Origin: Chitinophagales bacterium | GTDB lineage: Bacteria > Bacteroidota > Bacteroidia > Chitinophagales > Chitinophagaceae | Length of the DNA stretch: 64,000 nucleotides | Assembly: GCA_017303835.1 (NCBI GenBank) | Contig: JAFLBI010000001.1 | Location: 2,480,001 to 2,544,000 of the forward strand | Reading direction: 5' to 3' | Shown here: one piece after another, positions 8,843 through 16,787 of the stretch | How positions within the stretch are numbered: position 1 is the stretch's first letter | Layout: every line of letters begins with the position of its first letter | The notes under the pieces: model-generated | Databases searched by the model: none | The model's input: the letters and a program-made list of their open reading frames with translations, nothing else | Told to the model about the DNA's origin: nothing | Position numbers and translations under genes: made by a program

Positions 8843-8916
8843 CTCCTCAGACTGGACTTGAACCAGTGACCCTCTGATTAACAGTCAGATGCTCTAACCA
8901 ACTGAGCTACTGAGGA
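8843..8916 (-). tRNA. tRNA-Asn (anticodon GUU)
   Basis: A 74-base cloverleaf: acceptor TCCTCAG pairs with CTGAGGA, D-arm AGCTCAGTTGGTTAGAGC, anticodon loop CTGTTAA with GUU, and T-arm ACTGG-TTCAAGT-CCAGT; discriminator G, no encoded CCA. From the D-arm to the T-arm it is almost identical to the CAU tRNA at 12569-12642 apart from the anticodon. A promoter lies at 9021-9050 and a terminator at 8801-8841. Confidence 0.95.
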
Positions 8917-8924
8917 ATATTTTC

Positions 8925-8990
8925 CGTCCCTTTGACTCCTCTGATTAATCCCGAAGTTTCGGGACTCTAACCAACTGAGCTACTAAGGAA
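8925..8990 (-). pseudogene. Decayed tRNA-Asn copy carrying a palindrome
   Basis: On the minus strand the first 26 bases (8990 to 8965) match the acceptor, D-arm and GGTTAGAG of the adjacent tRNA-Asn with a few changes. Then the ten bases CATCTGACTG of the intact gene are replaced by the 16-base palindrome TCCCGAAACTTCGGGA (8949-8964). After that TTAATCAGAG (8939-8948) continues the tRNA sequence, and the T-arm and 3' acceptor are unrecognisable. It cannot fold as a tRNA. It lies between the promoter and tRNA-Asn, so it is probably transcribed with it. Confidence 0.75.
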
Positions 8991-9020
8991 TCCTACCTTA
9001 TCCGTTTGGATTCGGGGCAG

Positions 9021-9050
9021 CAAAAATAGGGAAAAATGATTGTCAGCAAA
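9021..9050 (-). promoter_or_regulatory. Promoter for the tRNA-Asn transcript
   Basis: Read on the minus strand: TTTG (9050-9047), an 18-base spacer, then TATTTTTG (9028-9021), a perfect match to the Bacteroidota -7 consensus TAnnTTTG. The expected start is near 9014, before the decayed tRNA copy and tRNA-Asn. Confidence 0.65.
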
Positions 9051-9066
9051 ATCTAAGGCCATTTTT

Positions 9067-9417
9067 TTAGCTCCAGCCAAACAAGCCTTTTTGTTCCCGG
9101 CCCAGAAATACCCCATCTTCCCTGATTTCTACAGTATACGTGCGCAGGTAATAGCCTTCACCGGTGGTATTACGGCCATTACGCAGATCGAACCGGTAGC
9201 GGTGGAGCGGACAAACCACCTGCCCCCTTGCATCAATAAACCCATCGGCCATGATGCCGCTGGCATGTGGGCACTTGTGTGCACAGGCAAAAACCTGGTC
9301 CTGAAAACGCGCCATTGTAAAGACCTGACCTTCCGCTTCTACGATGGCCAGATTGCGCTCATTCCAGCGAATCTCCGCCAGACTTTCAGCCACTTTGGTC
9401 CAGACCAACTTACTCAT
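9067..9417 (-). CDS. Rieske [2Fe-2S] ferredoxin-like protein
   Basis: A 116-residue soluble electron carrier. The Rieske motif is CPH at residues 49-51, then 17 residues, then CPLH at 69-72, giving the two Cys and two His ligands of a [2Fe-2S] centre. It resembles small NirD-like or dioxygenase-type ferredoxins. The partner oxygenase or reductase is not in the window. Its start codon overlaps the hflX stop codon by one base (TAATG), so the two are translationally coupled. Confidence 0.88.
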   Translation of the reverse strand: MSKLVWTKVAESLAEIRWNERNLAIVEAEGQVFTMARFQDQVFACAHKCPHASGIMADGFIDARGQVVCPLHRYRFDLRNGRNTTGEGYYLRTYTVEIREDGVFLGREQKGLFGWS

Positions 9418-10604
9418 TAGAAATACACTGTTTTATAAGGGTACCGCACTTGATACATGGCGCGTACTTTTTCCATGATGGAGGTACGTAAAGCTTCAAT
9501 ATTGCTTCGCTCTAATGCAGACACAAATACGCAATTATTATCGGTGATATGCGCCCATTTTTCGCGCAGCTCACGTAGAATTTCTATGCGTACATCATCG
9601 GGCAACCATTCGTCGAAATTCTTGCTTTCATACAAATCCATCTTATTAAAAACGGTGAGGATGGGTTTGTCAAAAGCTTTCAATTCCTGTAATGTCTTAT
9701 TCACTACACCAATCTGGTCTTCATGCTGCGGATGAGAAATATCTACTACATGCAAAAGAATATCCGCTTCGCGTACTTCATCCAGTGTGCTCTTGAAACT
9801 TTCTACCAAGTGGTGTGGCAGCTTACGGATAAAACCTACGGTATCACTCAACAAGAATGGTGTGTTCTCAAAAACCACTTTACGTGTAGTGGTGTCCAGC
9901 GTTGCGAAGAGTTTGTTTTCTGCAAATACTTCACTCTTGCTGAGCAGGTTCATCAGTGTACTCTTACCTACGTTGGTATAACCAACGAGTGATACACGGA
10001 TGAATTCACCACGGTCTTTGCGTTGAGTGAAGGATTGCTTATCAATCTCAGCCAAACGCTTGCGCAGCAAGGCAATTTTATCTTTTACAATACGACGGTC
10101 TGTTTCAATTTCAGTTTCACCGGGGCCGCGTGTACCAATACCACCTCCTTGTCTTTCCAAGTGTTGCCACATACCTTTTAACCTTGGTAAGAGGTATTGG
10201 TATTGAGCCAATTCCACTTGTACTTTGGCTTGCGCTGTTCTGGCCCTGCGGGCGAAAATGTCCAAGATCAAATCACTTCTATCGATGGTTTTAACCTTGA
10301 GCTCTTTTTCAATATTGGTGATCTGTGATCCGGTTAGTTCATCATCAAAAATGATGAGGTCTATATTTCTACCTAACACATAATCACGTATCTCCTCCAG
10401 CTTGCCCTTGCCTACAAATGTGCGGCTGTCTGGATGCTGCATTTTCTGTGTGAAGCGTTTAACAGATGTTGCTCCGGCAGTATCGGCAAGGAATGCGAGT
10501 TCATCCAGATATTCTTCAACCTGTGCATAGGTCTGGTCTTTCTGCACTAATCCTACTAGTACGGCTCTCTCTTCTCCCTTAATCTTATGTTGTTTCTCAA
10601 TCAA
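9417..10604 (-). CDS. hflX: HflX ribosome-associated GTPase
   Basis: A 395-residue GTPase of the HflX family, which splits or rescues stalled 70S ribosomes under stress. Seen: the N-terminal HflX domain (residues 1-195) with the glycine-rich linker GGGIGTRGPGETEIETDRR, P-loop GYTNVGKST (about 208-216), switch DTVGF (about 254-258), and NKMD (about 317-320). The length is normal. It is followed directly by the Rieske gene. The upstream gene is separated by a terminator, so hflX probably has its own promoter. Confidence 0.95.
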   Translation of the reverse strand: MIEKQHKIKGEERAVLVGLVQKDQTYAQVEEYLDELAFLADTAGATSVKRFTQKMQHPDSRTFVGKGKLEEIRDYVLGRNIDLIIFDDELTGSQITNIEKELKVKTIDRSDLILDIFARRARTAQAKVQVELAQYQYLLPRLKGMWQHLERQGGGIGTRGPGETEIETDRRIVKDKIALLRKRLAEIDKQSFTQRKDRGEFIRVSLVGYTNVGKSTLMNLLSKSEVFAENKLFATLDTTTRKVVFENTPFLLSDTVGFIRKLPHHLVESFKSTLDEVREADILLHVVDISHPQHEDQIGVVNKTLQELKAFDKPILTVFNKMDLYESKNFDEWLPDDVRIEILRELREKWAHITDNNCVFVSALERSNIEALRTSIMEKVRAMYQVRYPYKTVYF

Positions 10605-10650
10605 GCTGATTGGTTTTGCGGCAAAGGTAAATGAATTGATTTCGGGCCAT

Positions 10651-10690
10651 GCCGAAATAAAAAACCATTCCCTTGGGAATGGTTCAAAAA
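10651..10690 (-). terminator. Intrinsic terminator after the outer membrane protein gene
   Basis: A perfect ten-base stem AACCATTCCC / GGGAATGGTT (10663-10684) with a two-base loop, followed on the minus strand by GGTTTTTTATTT. It ends the transcript of 10707-11450 before hflX. Confidence 0.8.
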
Positions 10691-10706
10691 ATCTTGTGTG
10701 TCTTGC

Positions 10707-11450
10707 TTATAATCCGCTGATGGTTAAACCAATAGACAGCGGCCTTACTTCAGGGCCAAGGCCTTCTTTGAATACAGTACTTACCTGATAAGTGGCATGC
10801 AGCGACAAAATTCCATAACCGATTCTTCCAGAGAGGGCAATCTTGGTGCCATTCAGGAAACGGCGACTAACTTCTTTTTCAACAAAGCGGTTATCATAGA
10901 TAGATACGCCGTTTTTGGTAACATAATCCTTGCCCTTGGTGTGTGCGCGTAAAATGGTACCAATACGTACGCCCAATGCTGCTTTCCAGGATTTGTTGGG
11001 GTTTGCTGGATTGCTGAAGTAGCGCAGTTCAACAGGAATCTCACCATAGATAGTGGTGAGCTTGTATTTATTGAAATGATTGGTGTCTGCCACATTGCGA
11101 ATAGGCAAACGCGTTGTAGCTGCTTTCAGATCAAAATTCATTTTATCAAAAAAGATATTGCTGCTGCCGATACCAGCACCGAGGCCTACGCTAAAGCGTG
11201 GATCAGTCTTAAATGGCTTATCAACCATAAAGTACATATTGAAATGTCTGCTGAAACCCTTGGTACGAATGGAATCAGGTCCACCAGTCCAGCTGTCAGA
11301 ACCATATTGCAGCATAAAATGATCGGCTGAACGATTGCTAAAGTCAAGCTTTGACCAATCTTTTTTTGTTTTTTCTTTCTTGCTTGCTGTTTTTTGGGCA
11401 AAGCCAACCGTGCAGGAAACAAGACTAAGCAGTAGTACGATTTTTTTCAT
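10707..11450 (-). CDS. Exported outer-membrane beta-barrel protein
   Basis: A 247-residue protein with a signal peptide (residues 1-18, ending GFAQ), a short Lys-rich stretch, and then alternating amphipathic strands ending in the aromatic-poor but strand-like 'LSIGLTISGL'. The repeated glycine-rich strands (e.g. VGLGAGIGSSN, KAALGVRIGTILRAH, GYGILSLHATYQVS) fit the porin-like or PorT-like barrels of Bacteroidota. No specific function can be read. Confidence 0.7.
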   Translation of the reverse strand: MKKIVLLLSLVSCTVGFAQKTASKKEKTKKDWSKLDFSNRSADHFMLQYGSDSWTGGPDSIRTKGFSRHFNMYFMVDKPFKTDPRFSVGLGAGIGSSNIFFDKMNFDLKAATTRLPIRNVADTNHFNKYKLTTIYGEIPVELRYFSNPANPNKSWKAALGVRIGTILRAHTKGKDYVTKNGVSIYDNRFVEKEVSRRFLNGTKIALSGRIGYGILSLHATYQVSTVFKEGLGPEVRPLSIGLTISGL

Positions 11451-11675
11451 CTTCGTGTTTTTCGGGTGCTACGCACCAGCTAATAGTTGTGGCGGGGGCA
11501 AAAATAATAGAATTGCGGGCACGGAAAGGGTTAAAAATACGCCAAATCAATGCCTTAGCTTTTGCTTAAGATGTAAAAAAACATGCCTGAAATGGGTCAT
11601 TAGTTTTAATTTACGCATTGAAAATAACCTGATATGCAGGCCTAAATCAGCTGCTTCAGGGGTAAAATCTTGTAC

Positions 11676-12497
11676 ATGAACAACCCAATGCTGCAGGGCA
11701 AGAAAATTCTGGTGGTGGAAGACGATTTTGTGAACCAGATGCTGATCAAGCATTCTCTTGCCGACACCGGCGCCCTGCTGGATATTGCCGGAAACGGAAT
11801 AGAATCCATCCAACTGCTGAAAGAAAAGAGCTACGACATCATTTTGATGGATATCAATATGCCAGAAATGGATGGCTTTACAGCAACACGCATCATCCGA
11901 GCAGAGTTGCAGTTAAAGACTCCAATCATCGCCATGACAGGCTGGAGCAGCAAAGAAGAGGGCGATAAGTTTGCTGAAGCCGGGATGGATGGCTGTTTGG
12001 CCAAGCCATTTGGGCTGGATGCATTTTATGCAACCCTGAACGAAGTATTCAGCAAACGCGAAGAAATTCCTGCAGCTGTGGCTGAAGTACCTGTAGCACC
12101 TGTGCCCGAGATTGTGGTAGAAGCGCCAAAGGCTGCGCCTGTTTCTAGCGGAGATGTTCAGGTTGACCTTTCTATGTTGTATGAACTGGCTGGTGACGAT
12201 AAAGACTATAAGGTAACCATCATTAATATGTTTTTGCAAAGCATGCCTGAGACCATTGCAAAGATTGAGCAAGCCATTGCCATGCAGGATTGGGATCAGG
12301 TACAGAAATCTGCACACTATGCAAAATCCTCGGTTTCTGTGGTGCAGGTGCCAGATTTGTTTCATTTATCGCACCAGATAGAATTGGCTGCCAAAAACAG
12401 AACCAATCTGGATGCTATTCCGGATGATCTCGTGGTGTTGCGGAAGAAATATGCATCGGTTGAGCAGTTTTTGAAAGCAGAGTTGTTGCGACTTTAA
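11676..12497 (+). CDS. Response regulator receiver fused to an HPt domain
   Basis: A 273-residue protein. The receiver domain (residues 1-125) has the acidic pair VVEDD, the phosphorylated Asp in MDINMPEMDG, the Thr in MTGWSS and the Lys in LAKPF. A linker rich in Ala, Val and Pro (about 128-160) leads to an HPt domain whose phosphorylatable His is in AHYAKSS. The combination suggests an intermediate of a multistep phosphorelay. No output domain or histidine kinase is adjacent. I start it at the ATG at 11676; a TTG six bases earlier is less likely. Confidence 0.88.
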   Translation: MNNPMLQGKKILVVEDDFVNQMLIKHSLADTGALLDIAGNGIESIQLLKEKSYDIILMDINMPEMDGFTATRIIRAELQLKTPIIAMTGWSSKEEGDKFAEAGMDGCLAKPFGLDAFYATLNEVFSKREEIPAAVAEVPVAPVPEIVVEAPKAAPVSSGDVQVDLSMLYELAGDDKDYKVTIINMFLQSMPETIAKIEQAIAMQDWDQVQKSAHYAKSSVSVVQVPDLFHLSHQIELAAKNRTNLDAIPDDLVVLRKKYASVEQFLKAELLRL

Positions 12498-12529
12498 TCC
12501 AACAGCTATCATTTTTAGCCTGATTTCTC

Positions 12530-12537
12530 TATTTTTG
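12530..12537 (+). promoter_or_regulatory. -7 promoter box for the CAU tRNA
   Basis: TATTTTTG matches TAnnTTTG and lies 31 bases before the tRNA. No convincing TTTG is seen 19-21 bases upstream, so the -33 element is weak. The same eight bases precede tRNA-Asn, tRNA-Arg and the structured RNA at 36.1 kb. Confidence 0.5.
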
Positions 12538-12568
12538 CCGCCTTGCGAGTAACCTTTATTGGTTCTCA

Positions 12569-12642
12569 GGGCCTATAGCTCAGTTGGTTAGAGCATCTGA
12601 CTCATAATCAGAGGGTCACTGGTTCAAGCCCAGTTGGGCCCA
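12569..12642 (+). tRNA. tRNA with anticodon CAU, probably Ile2 (lysidine type)
   Basis: A 74-base cloverleaf: acceptor GGGCCTA / TGGGCCC, anticodon loop CTCATAA with CAU, T-arm ACTGG-TTCAAGC-CCAGT, discriminator A. The anticodon stem and loop GACTCATAATC and the T-arm resemble the E. coli Ile2 tRNA that TilS modifies, more than elongator tRNA-Met, so I favour Ile2; elongator Met cannot be ruled out from sequence alone. The central part is almost the same as tRNA-Asn at 8843-8916. Confidence 0.9.
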
Positions 12643-12654
12643 CAGCAATTCATC

Positions 12655-12690
12655 AGCAGTTATGCAGATTCAATGCATAGCTGCTTTTTT
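12655..12690 (+). terminator. Intrinsic terminator after the CAU tRNA
   Basis: A twelve-base stem AGCAGTTATGCA / TGCATAGCTGCT with one G-U pair, followed by TTTTTTGTTTT. It ends the tRNA transcript. Confidence 0.8.
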
Positions 12691-12760
12691 GTTTTATATA
12701 TTGCCAGAAATGAGGCGCAATTAATATTAGGCCTCCTCGTTTATACCTGAAAATTTCTAT

Positions 12761-14056
12761 ATGCCGGCGGAACGATCTGTTTTTTTGAAAAGGCTTTTTC
12801 TTTTTGCTTTGTTATCCGTTTTTGGCGTTGAACTGCTGATTGATGTAGCGGCATATTTTTCTGATACGTATCAAACTACCGTCACAGATGATTTGCGCAA
12901 ATTTACCCTATTCCGTTCCGGCGATGATTCCTGGATGCCAATGAGCAAAGCGCTGGATATACTCTTGCAAAGCAAGACGCCTGTTTATGAACAGCTATTC
13001 TTTATTGAAAAAGTAAAGTTTCAATATCCCCTCACATCATTGATTCCATTGTATGCGTTGCGCATGCTCTTGCAATCGCCTGAAAAGATTTTGTTTGTCT
13101 TGCATCTATTATCCTGGCTGGCTATTCCTGCCACCATCTATTTTGCAATACGTATCGCTCTCAAAGCGATTTTGGATAATGGGATTGTGCTTACGAAGCA
13201 AGACAAGAATGGCTTTATTGTATTGGGTAGTTTGATGATCCTGCATTTTTATCCGGTGATGAAAGGATTCACGCTGGGGCAGCTGCAAGTGATGATCAAT
13301 CTTTTGGTAACTGCAGCACTATGGAACTGGATGCAGCAAAAGAAAGCAAGTGCCGGATGGTTAATTGGGCTTGCTGTTTTGTGTAAACCGCAATATGGTT
13401 TGTTGTTGTTCTGGGCTGCTCTGCGCAAAGAATGGCGCTTTGCCATTAACATGTTTGTTGTGCTTGCAATAGGAGGATTTACTGCTTTGTATTTATTCGG
13501 ACTGGAACAAAACCTGGCTTATCTGAAAGTACTAAGCCATATTTCCAAAATTGGTGAAGGCTTTTATGCCAATCAGTCAATGAATGGATTGCTGAACCGA
13601 TGGTTGTTCAATGGTAATAATTTATACTGGGATGCAAAAGGCTTTGCACCTTTTCATCCTGTGGTGTATTATGGAAGTTTACTGGTTACTGTTTTGCTAT
13701 TACTGGGTGCTTTCATTTTGCCTGTACGTGCTGGCGCTAAAGCTAGTTACTGGGATATCGGCATCATGATATTATCAGCAACAGCCGCATCACCCGTAGC
13801 CTGGGAGCATCACTATGGGGTTGTAATTGGTTTATTTGCTGCGGCACTACCCTTGATTTGGGTAAGAGAACCAAAAGCAGTTTGGATATTGGCCTTGTCT
13901 TATCTGCTGGTGAGCAATTGCTTCACCATTACCAATGCGCTTGCAGAATATCCGTTCATTAACGCAGCACAATCTTATTTGTATGCAGGTATTATGCTTT
14001 TCCTGTATCTCTTATACAGAATCATCTATCTGCCAAAGCATCAGAAAACCTTGTAG
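12761..14056 (+). CDS. GT87-like integral membrane glycosyltransferase
   Basis: A 431-residue membrane protein with about ten hydrophobic segments. It resembles the GT87/DUF2029 family: an acidic residue pair near the end of the first periplasmic loop (TVTDDLRKF), a long loop with YPLTSLIPLYALRML, a GFTLGQLQVMINLLV helix, and SPVAWEHHYGVVIGL near residue 350. Such enzymes use polyprenyl-phosphate sugars as donors on the outer face of the inner membrane. Its 3' end overlaps the convergent HAD phosphatase gene by 16 bases. The minus-strand cluster next to it could make its donor (inference). Confidence 0.7.
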   Translation: MPAERSVFLKRLFLFALLSVFGVELLIDVAAYFSDTYQTTVTDDLRKFTLFRSGDDSWMPMSKALDILLQSKTPVYEQLFFIEKVKFQYPLTSLIPLYALRMLLQSPEKILFVLHLLSWLAIPATIYFAIRIALKAILDNGIVLTKQDKNGFIVLGSLMILHFYPVMKGFTLGQLQVMINLLVTAALWNWMQQKKASAGWLIGLAVLCKPQYGLLLFWAALRKEWRFAINMFVVLAIGGFTALYLFGLEQNLAYLKVLSHISKIGEGFYANQSMNGLLNRWLFNGNNLYWDAKGFAPFHPVVYYGSLLVTVLLLLGAFILPVRAGAKASYWDIGIMILSATAASPVAWEHHYGVVIGLFAAALPLIWVREPKAVWILALSYLLVSNCFTITNALAEYPFINAAQSYLYAGIMLFLYLLYRIIYLPKHQKTL

Positions 14057-14652
14057 AATGGTTTTGTGGCCATTTGCAAGAGTGCATGATCACCCTTGCT
14101 GTCGCCATAAGCATATATCTCTTGATATTCATTGAGGTTATCGATAGTAGCGCGAATTCTGCGTACTTTCTCCTCACCATAACAATTGGGTGTAGCAAAT
14201 TTTCCGGTGATGATTTGCTGATCGATGGCTGCTTCGGTAGCGATGAGGTCCAATTGATGTGTAGCTGCAAAAGGTTGTATCAGCCAACTAAAATTCGCAC
14301 TCACAATCACCACACGATGTGCTGCTGATTGGTGCCATTGAATTTTCTCCAAAGCTGCCGGCCTGATGCGATTGGTAAAAACTGTCTGGTAATAATCCTG
14401 CACCATATTTTGAAAAACAGCGAGCTGCTCACCGCGAAATAAACTGCCAAAGATTTTTTCTTTGGCGGTTTCATTGTCCAACATTCTGAGTAGATAAGCA
14501 GCCAGTACAGGCAGGGCCTGAATCATTTTCCAAATAGGCAGTCCTTTACGAAGTCTGTAGAAAATAAAATCGAAAAAAATATCTCTGTCGGTGATGGTGC
14601 CGTCAAAGTCAAAGAATGCAATACTGTTTGATATGGGTTGTTGATCCTGCAT
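14041..14652 (-). CDS. HAD-IB phosphatase (SerB-like) in the lipid-sugar cluster
   Basis: A 203-residue HAD phosphatase. Motif I FDFDGTITD (about 14-22), motif II Ser in VIVSANF (about 116), the Lys in GEEKVRRI and motif IV YGDSKGD (about 181-187) are all present. Its start codon overlaps the stop of the upstream membrane protein gene by one base, so it is coupled to it. HAD domains are often fused or paired with UbiA-type phosphoribosyltransferases, where they remove the 5-phosphate from the lipid-linked ribose; that role fits this context but is inference. Confidence 0.8.
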   Translation of the reverse strand: MQDQQPISNSIAFFDFDGTITDRDIFFDFIFYRLRKGLPIWKMIQALPVLAAYLLRMLDNETAKEKIFGSLFRGEQLAVFQNMVQDYYQTVFTNRIRPAALEKIQWHQSAAHRVVIVSANFSWLIQPFAATHQLDLIATEAAIDQQIITGKFATPNCYGEEKVRRIRATIDNLNEYQEIYAYGDSKGDHALLQMATKPFYKVF

Positions 14653-15809
14653 CAGGTGTTAAACTGGGTAATTAGAAATTCAATTTCCTGCCACCAACGT
14701 GGTGAAAGTTCGGTATGTCTTACCCAATAACCAATAGGCGCGTTGATAAAGAGTAACAAAATCCAGATATGGTATTGCTGTATAGTGAATTTCGGTAAGC
14801 GTACTATCCATTTGCCAATCATTGGTGCTGAAATAGTTTTGAGCGTAGTTTCAGCTTTCTCAGCCAAGCCGCTGGTTTGTAAAAAGAGGTAGAGAAAGAA
14901 CAAGTGATAGAAGTAGCGGCCGTAGTCAATGGTCATAATGAAAAACAGCGCGTTCACGCCCAGATAAAACAAAGTAGTGTACGGAAGCCATTGTTTTCTG
15001 TTTAGGCAACTAAAGCTATATGCCAGAAAGAGCAATATGCCTGGTAAGGCATACAGTGTTTCTATGTTCAATAAAAGAATACTGCCGTGGTTACGTAATA
15101 AAGCAGAAACGGGCATTCCGCCGAAAGTGTAGAGATAGGTTTGTGTGAGACCGGTTACGCCTTGTGTTGGCCAAAAGCTCAGCTCCAACGTATTGGTGAT
15201 ATGTTCTTTGATGCCAAAAAGGATAATTAAAGCAGTAAGTATACTACCGATAGCAAGTGTCCTCTGGATTTTTTTGAGCGGACTTGTTTTCAGAAACAAT
15301 GCAGCGATAAATGGTAGATAGAACAACAAAGCAATTTCATGAATAAAGAGAATCACTGCAATGATGAGATAGAAAACAAGATCTGTTTGTTTGCGATAGT
15401 AAAACCAAACAAGCGGCAATAGAATAAACAGCTCTCTGTCAATACCCATATTCATCACAAAAGGTGTGAGCAAGAGCAGATAGCGCTCTGTGAGTGGTAA
15501 TGTCTGTAATAAGCGGAAGAAAATTTTACCATATACGATTACATAAGCAAGTAGCAATAAGGCAGTAAATACAATAATGCTATTGATGCCATTACGCTGC
15601 AGCAGGTATAAAAACTCTCCAATGAGTCCTCTTCTGATATGTCCGCTGCTGAAACTGAAAAAATCATCATCCCGGAATGCATAGGGCAATACTTTTACTA
15701 GTACGGGTTGCATTAGCAGTGACCAGGTTCTGGCCAGCATATAGGTAATCGCGAGTACAAATAAAAAAGGGTAAGCTTTTTCTGCAAGCCTGCGTTGTGC
15801 ATTGCTCAT
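14652..15809 (-). CDS. Polytopic membrane protein in the lipid-sugar cluster
   Basis: A 385-residue protein with about ten hydrophobic segments and a first periplasmic loop of the kind DDDFFSFSSGHIRRG (residues 45-60). Acidic residues in that position are typical of GT-C type glycosyltransferases, but I cannot assign a family. It sits between a UbiA-type transferase (four-base overlap with its 3' end) and the HAD phosphatase (one-base overlap), which makes a joint role in building a cell-surface polymer likely. Confidence 0.6.
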   Translation of the reverse strand: MSNAQRRLAEKAYPFLFVLAITYMLARTWSLLMQPVLVKVLPYAFRDDDFFSFSSGHIRRGLIGEFLYLLQRNGINSIIVFTALLLLAYVIVYGKIFFRLLQTLPLTERYLLLLTPFVMNMGIDRELFILLPLVWFYYRKQTDLVFYLIIAVILFIHEIALLFYLPFIAALFLKTSPLKKIQRTLAIGSILTALIILFGIKEHITNTLELSFWPTQGVTGLTQTYLYTFGGMPVSALLRNHGSILLLNIETLYALPGILLFLAYSFSCLNRKQWLPYTTLFYLGVNALFFIMTIDYGRYFYHLFFLYLFLQTSGLAEKAETTLKTISAPMIGKWIVRLPKFTIQQYHIWILLLFINAPIGYWVRHTELSPRWWQEIEFLITQFNT

Positions 15810-16678
15810 GGCAAACTGTATTTAAGCAGATAGGCGAATGAAAGTATCCAAACTAGAATCGTGAACTTGATGAAATGATCCTTGATCAGAATTTTCACGG
15901 GTGATGCGCTCTGGCTGTGAACATAGCAGAGCTGTAGGTAACGAAACAAGCCCAACAAAACCGGTAAAGCTGTATAGTAGGCATCAGTACCCAGACGCGC
16001 TTCAATTTCCGGCGAAGTGATGTACATGAGATAACAAACAAACAAGACAGCACTCAAAATAGAGATGCCAATACGCAGAAACTCTAAGCTGTAACCATCA
16101 ACGGATTTGCGAACAATTACCTGACTGTCGGTGTTCATTACCACATCATCCATACGTTTGGCCAGGGCCTGAAACATGGAGAGCAGGAATACCATCATCA
16201 TCAGCCATTTACTGATTTCAATACCCGTAGCAGCACTGCCTGCTTCAATACGCAGAATGAAACCAATACTGATGATGGCAATATCAATAATGGCAAAATG
16301 CTTTAGCTTAATAGAGTAGAAAATATTAATCAGTAGATAAGCGCCGATGATATAGGTTAAAGATGCTTCGAGATAATAAGCAATACCTAATGATGCCATA
16401 GCCAGTAAACCCATGAGCAGGTAAGCCTGGGTTTTGCTGATCAGACCGGAAGGGATGGGTCTGAATTTTTTTTCCGGATGCAATTTGTCTTCTTCGATAT
16501 CCATCAAATCATTGAGGATGTAAATGGCACTGGCCATCAGCGAAAAAGCTGCAAAAGCGATGCAACTGTTGATAAAAACGGACTGTTCAAGCAGCCTTCC
16601 TGAGAAAAATGCCGGCATAAATATGTAGCCATTCTTCAGGTAATTGGAAATGCGGAGCAGTTGCAGGTATTTTTTCAT
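15806..16678 (-). CDS. UbiA-family prenyltransferase, DPPR synthase-like
   Basis: A 290-residue membrane enzyme. The Asp-rich motif NDLMDIEED (residues 56-64) is followed by KLHPEKKFRPIPSG (66-78), the pattern of decaprenylphosphoryl-5-phosphoribose synthases rather than of heme or quinone prenyltransferases; the second site is KRMDDVV near residue 174. Such an enzyme joins PRPP ribose to polyprenyl phosphate. The downstream membrane protein and HAD phosphatase overlap it and form one operon. Mycobacterial Rv3806c with its phosphatase neighbour is the functional analogue I have in mind (established knowledge; the link here is inference). Confidence 0.8.
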   Translation of the reverse strand: MKKYLQLLRISNYLKNGYIFMPAFFSGRLLEQSVFINSCIAFAAFSLMASAIYILNDLMDIEEDKLHPEKKFRPIPSGLISKTQAYLLMGLLAMASLGIAYYLEASLTYIIGAYLLINIFYSIKLKHFAIIDIAIISIGFILRIEAGSAATGIEISKWLMMMVFLLSMFQALAKRMDDVVMNTDSQVIVRKSVDGYSLEFLRIGISILSAVLFVCYLMYITSPEIEARLGTDAYYTALPVLLGLFRYLQLCYVHSQSASPVKILIKDHFIKFTILVWILSFAYLLKYSLP

Positions 16679-16787
16679 GAGTTTGCTTAATGCGCTTAGG
16701 CTTTAACACAACGTTTTTTTCAGGTTTTTATTGCAGTTTTTTAGGAGGTATTTGTAAAAGCGCTACCTTAATCAAAAGCAATTGTGC

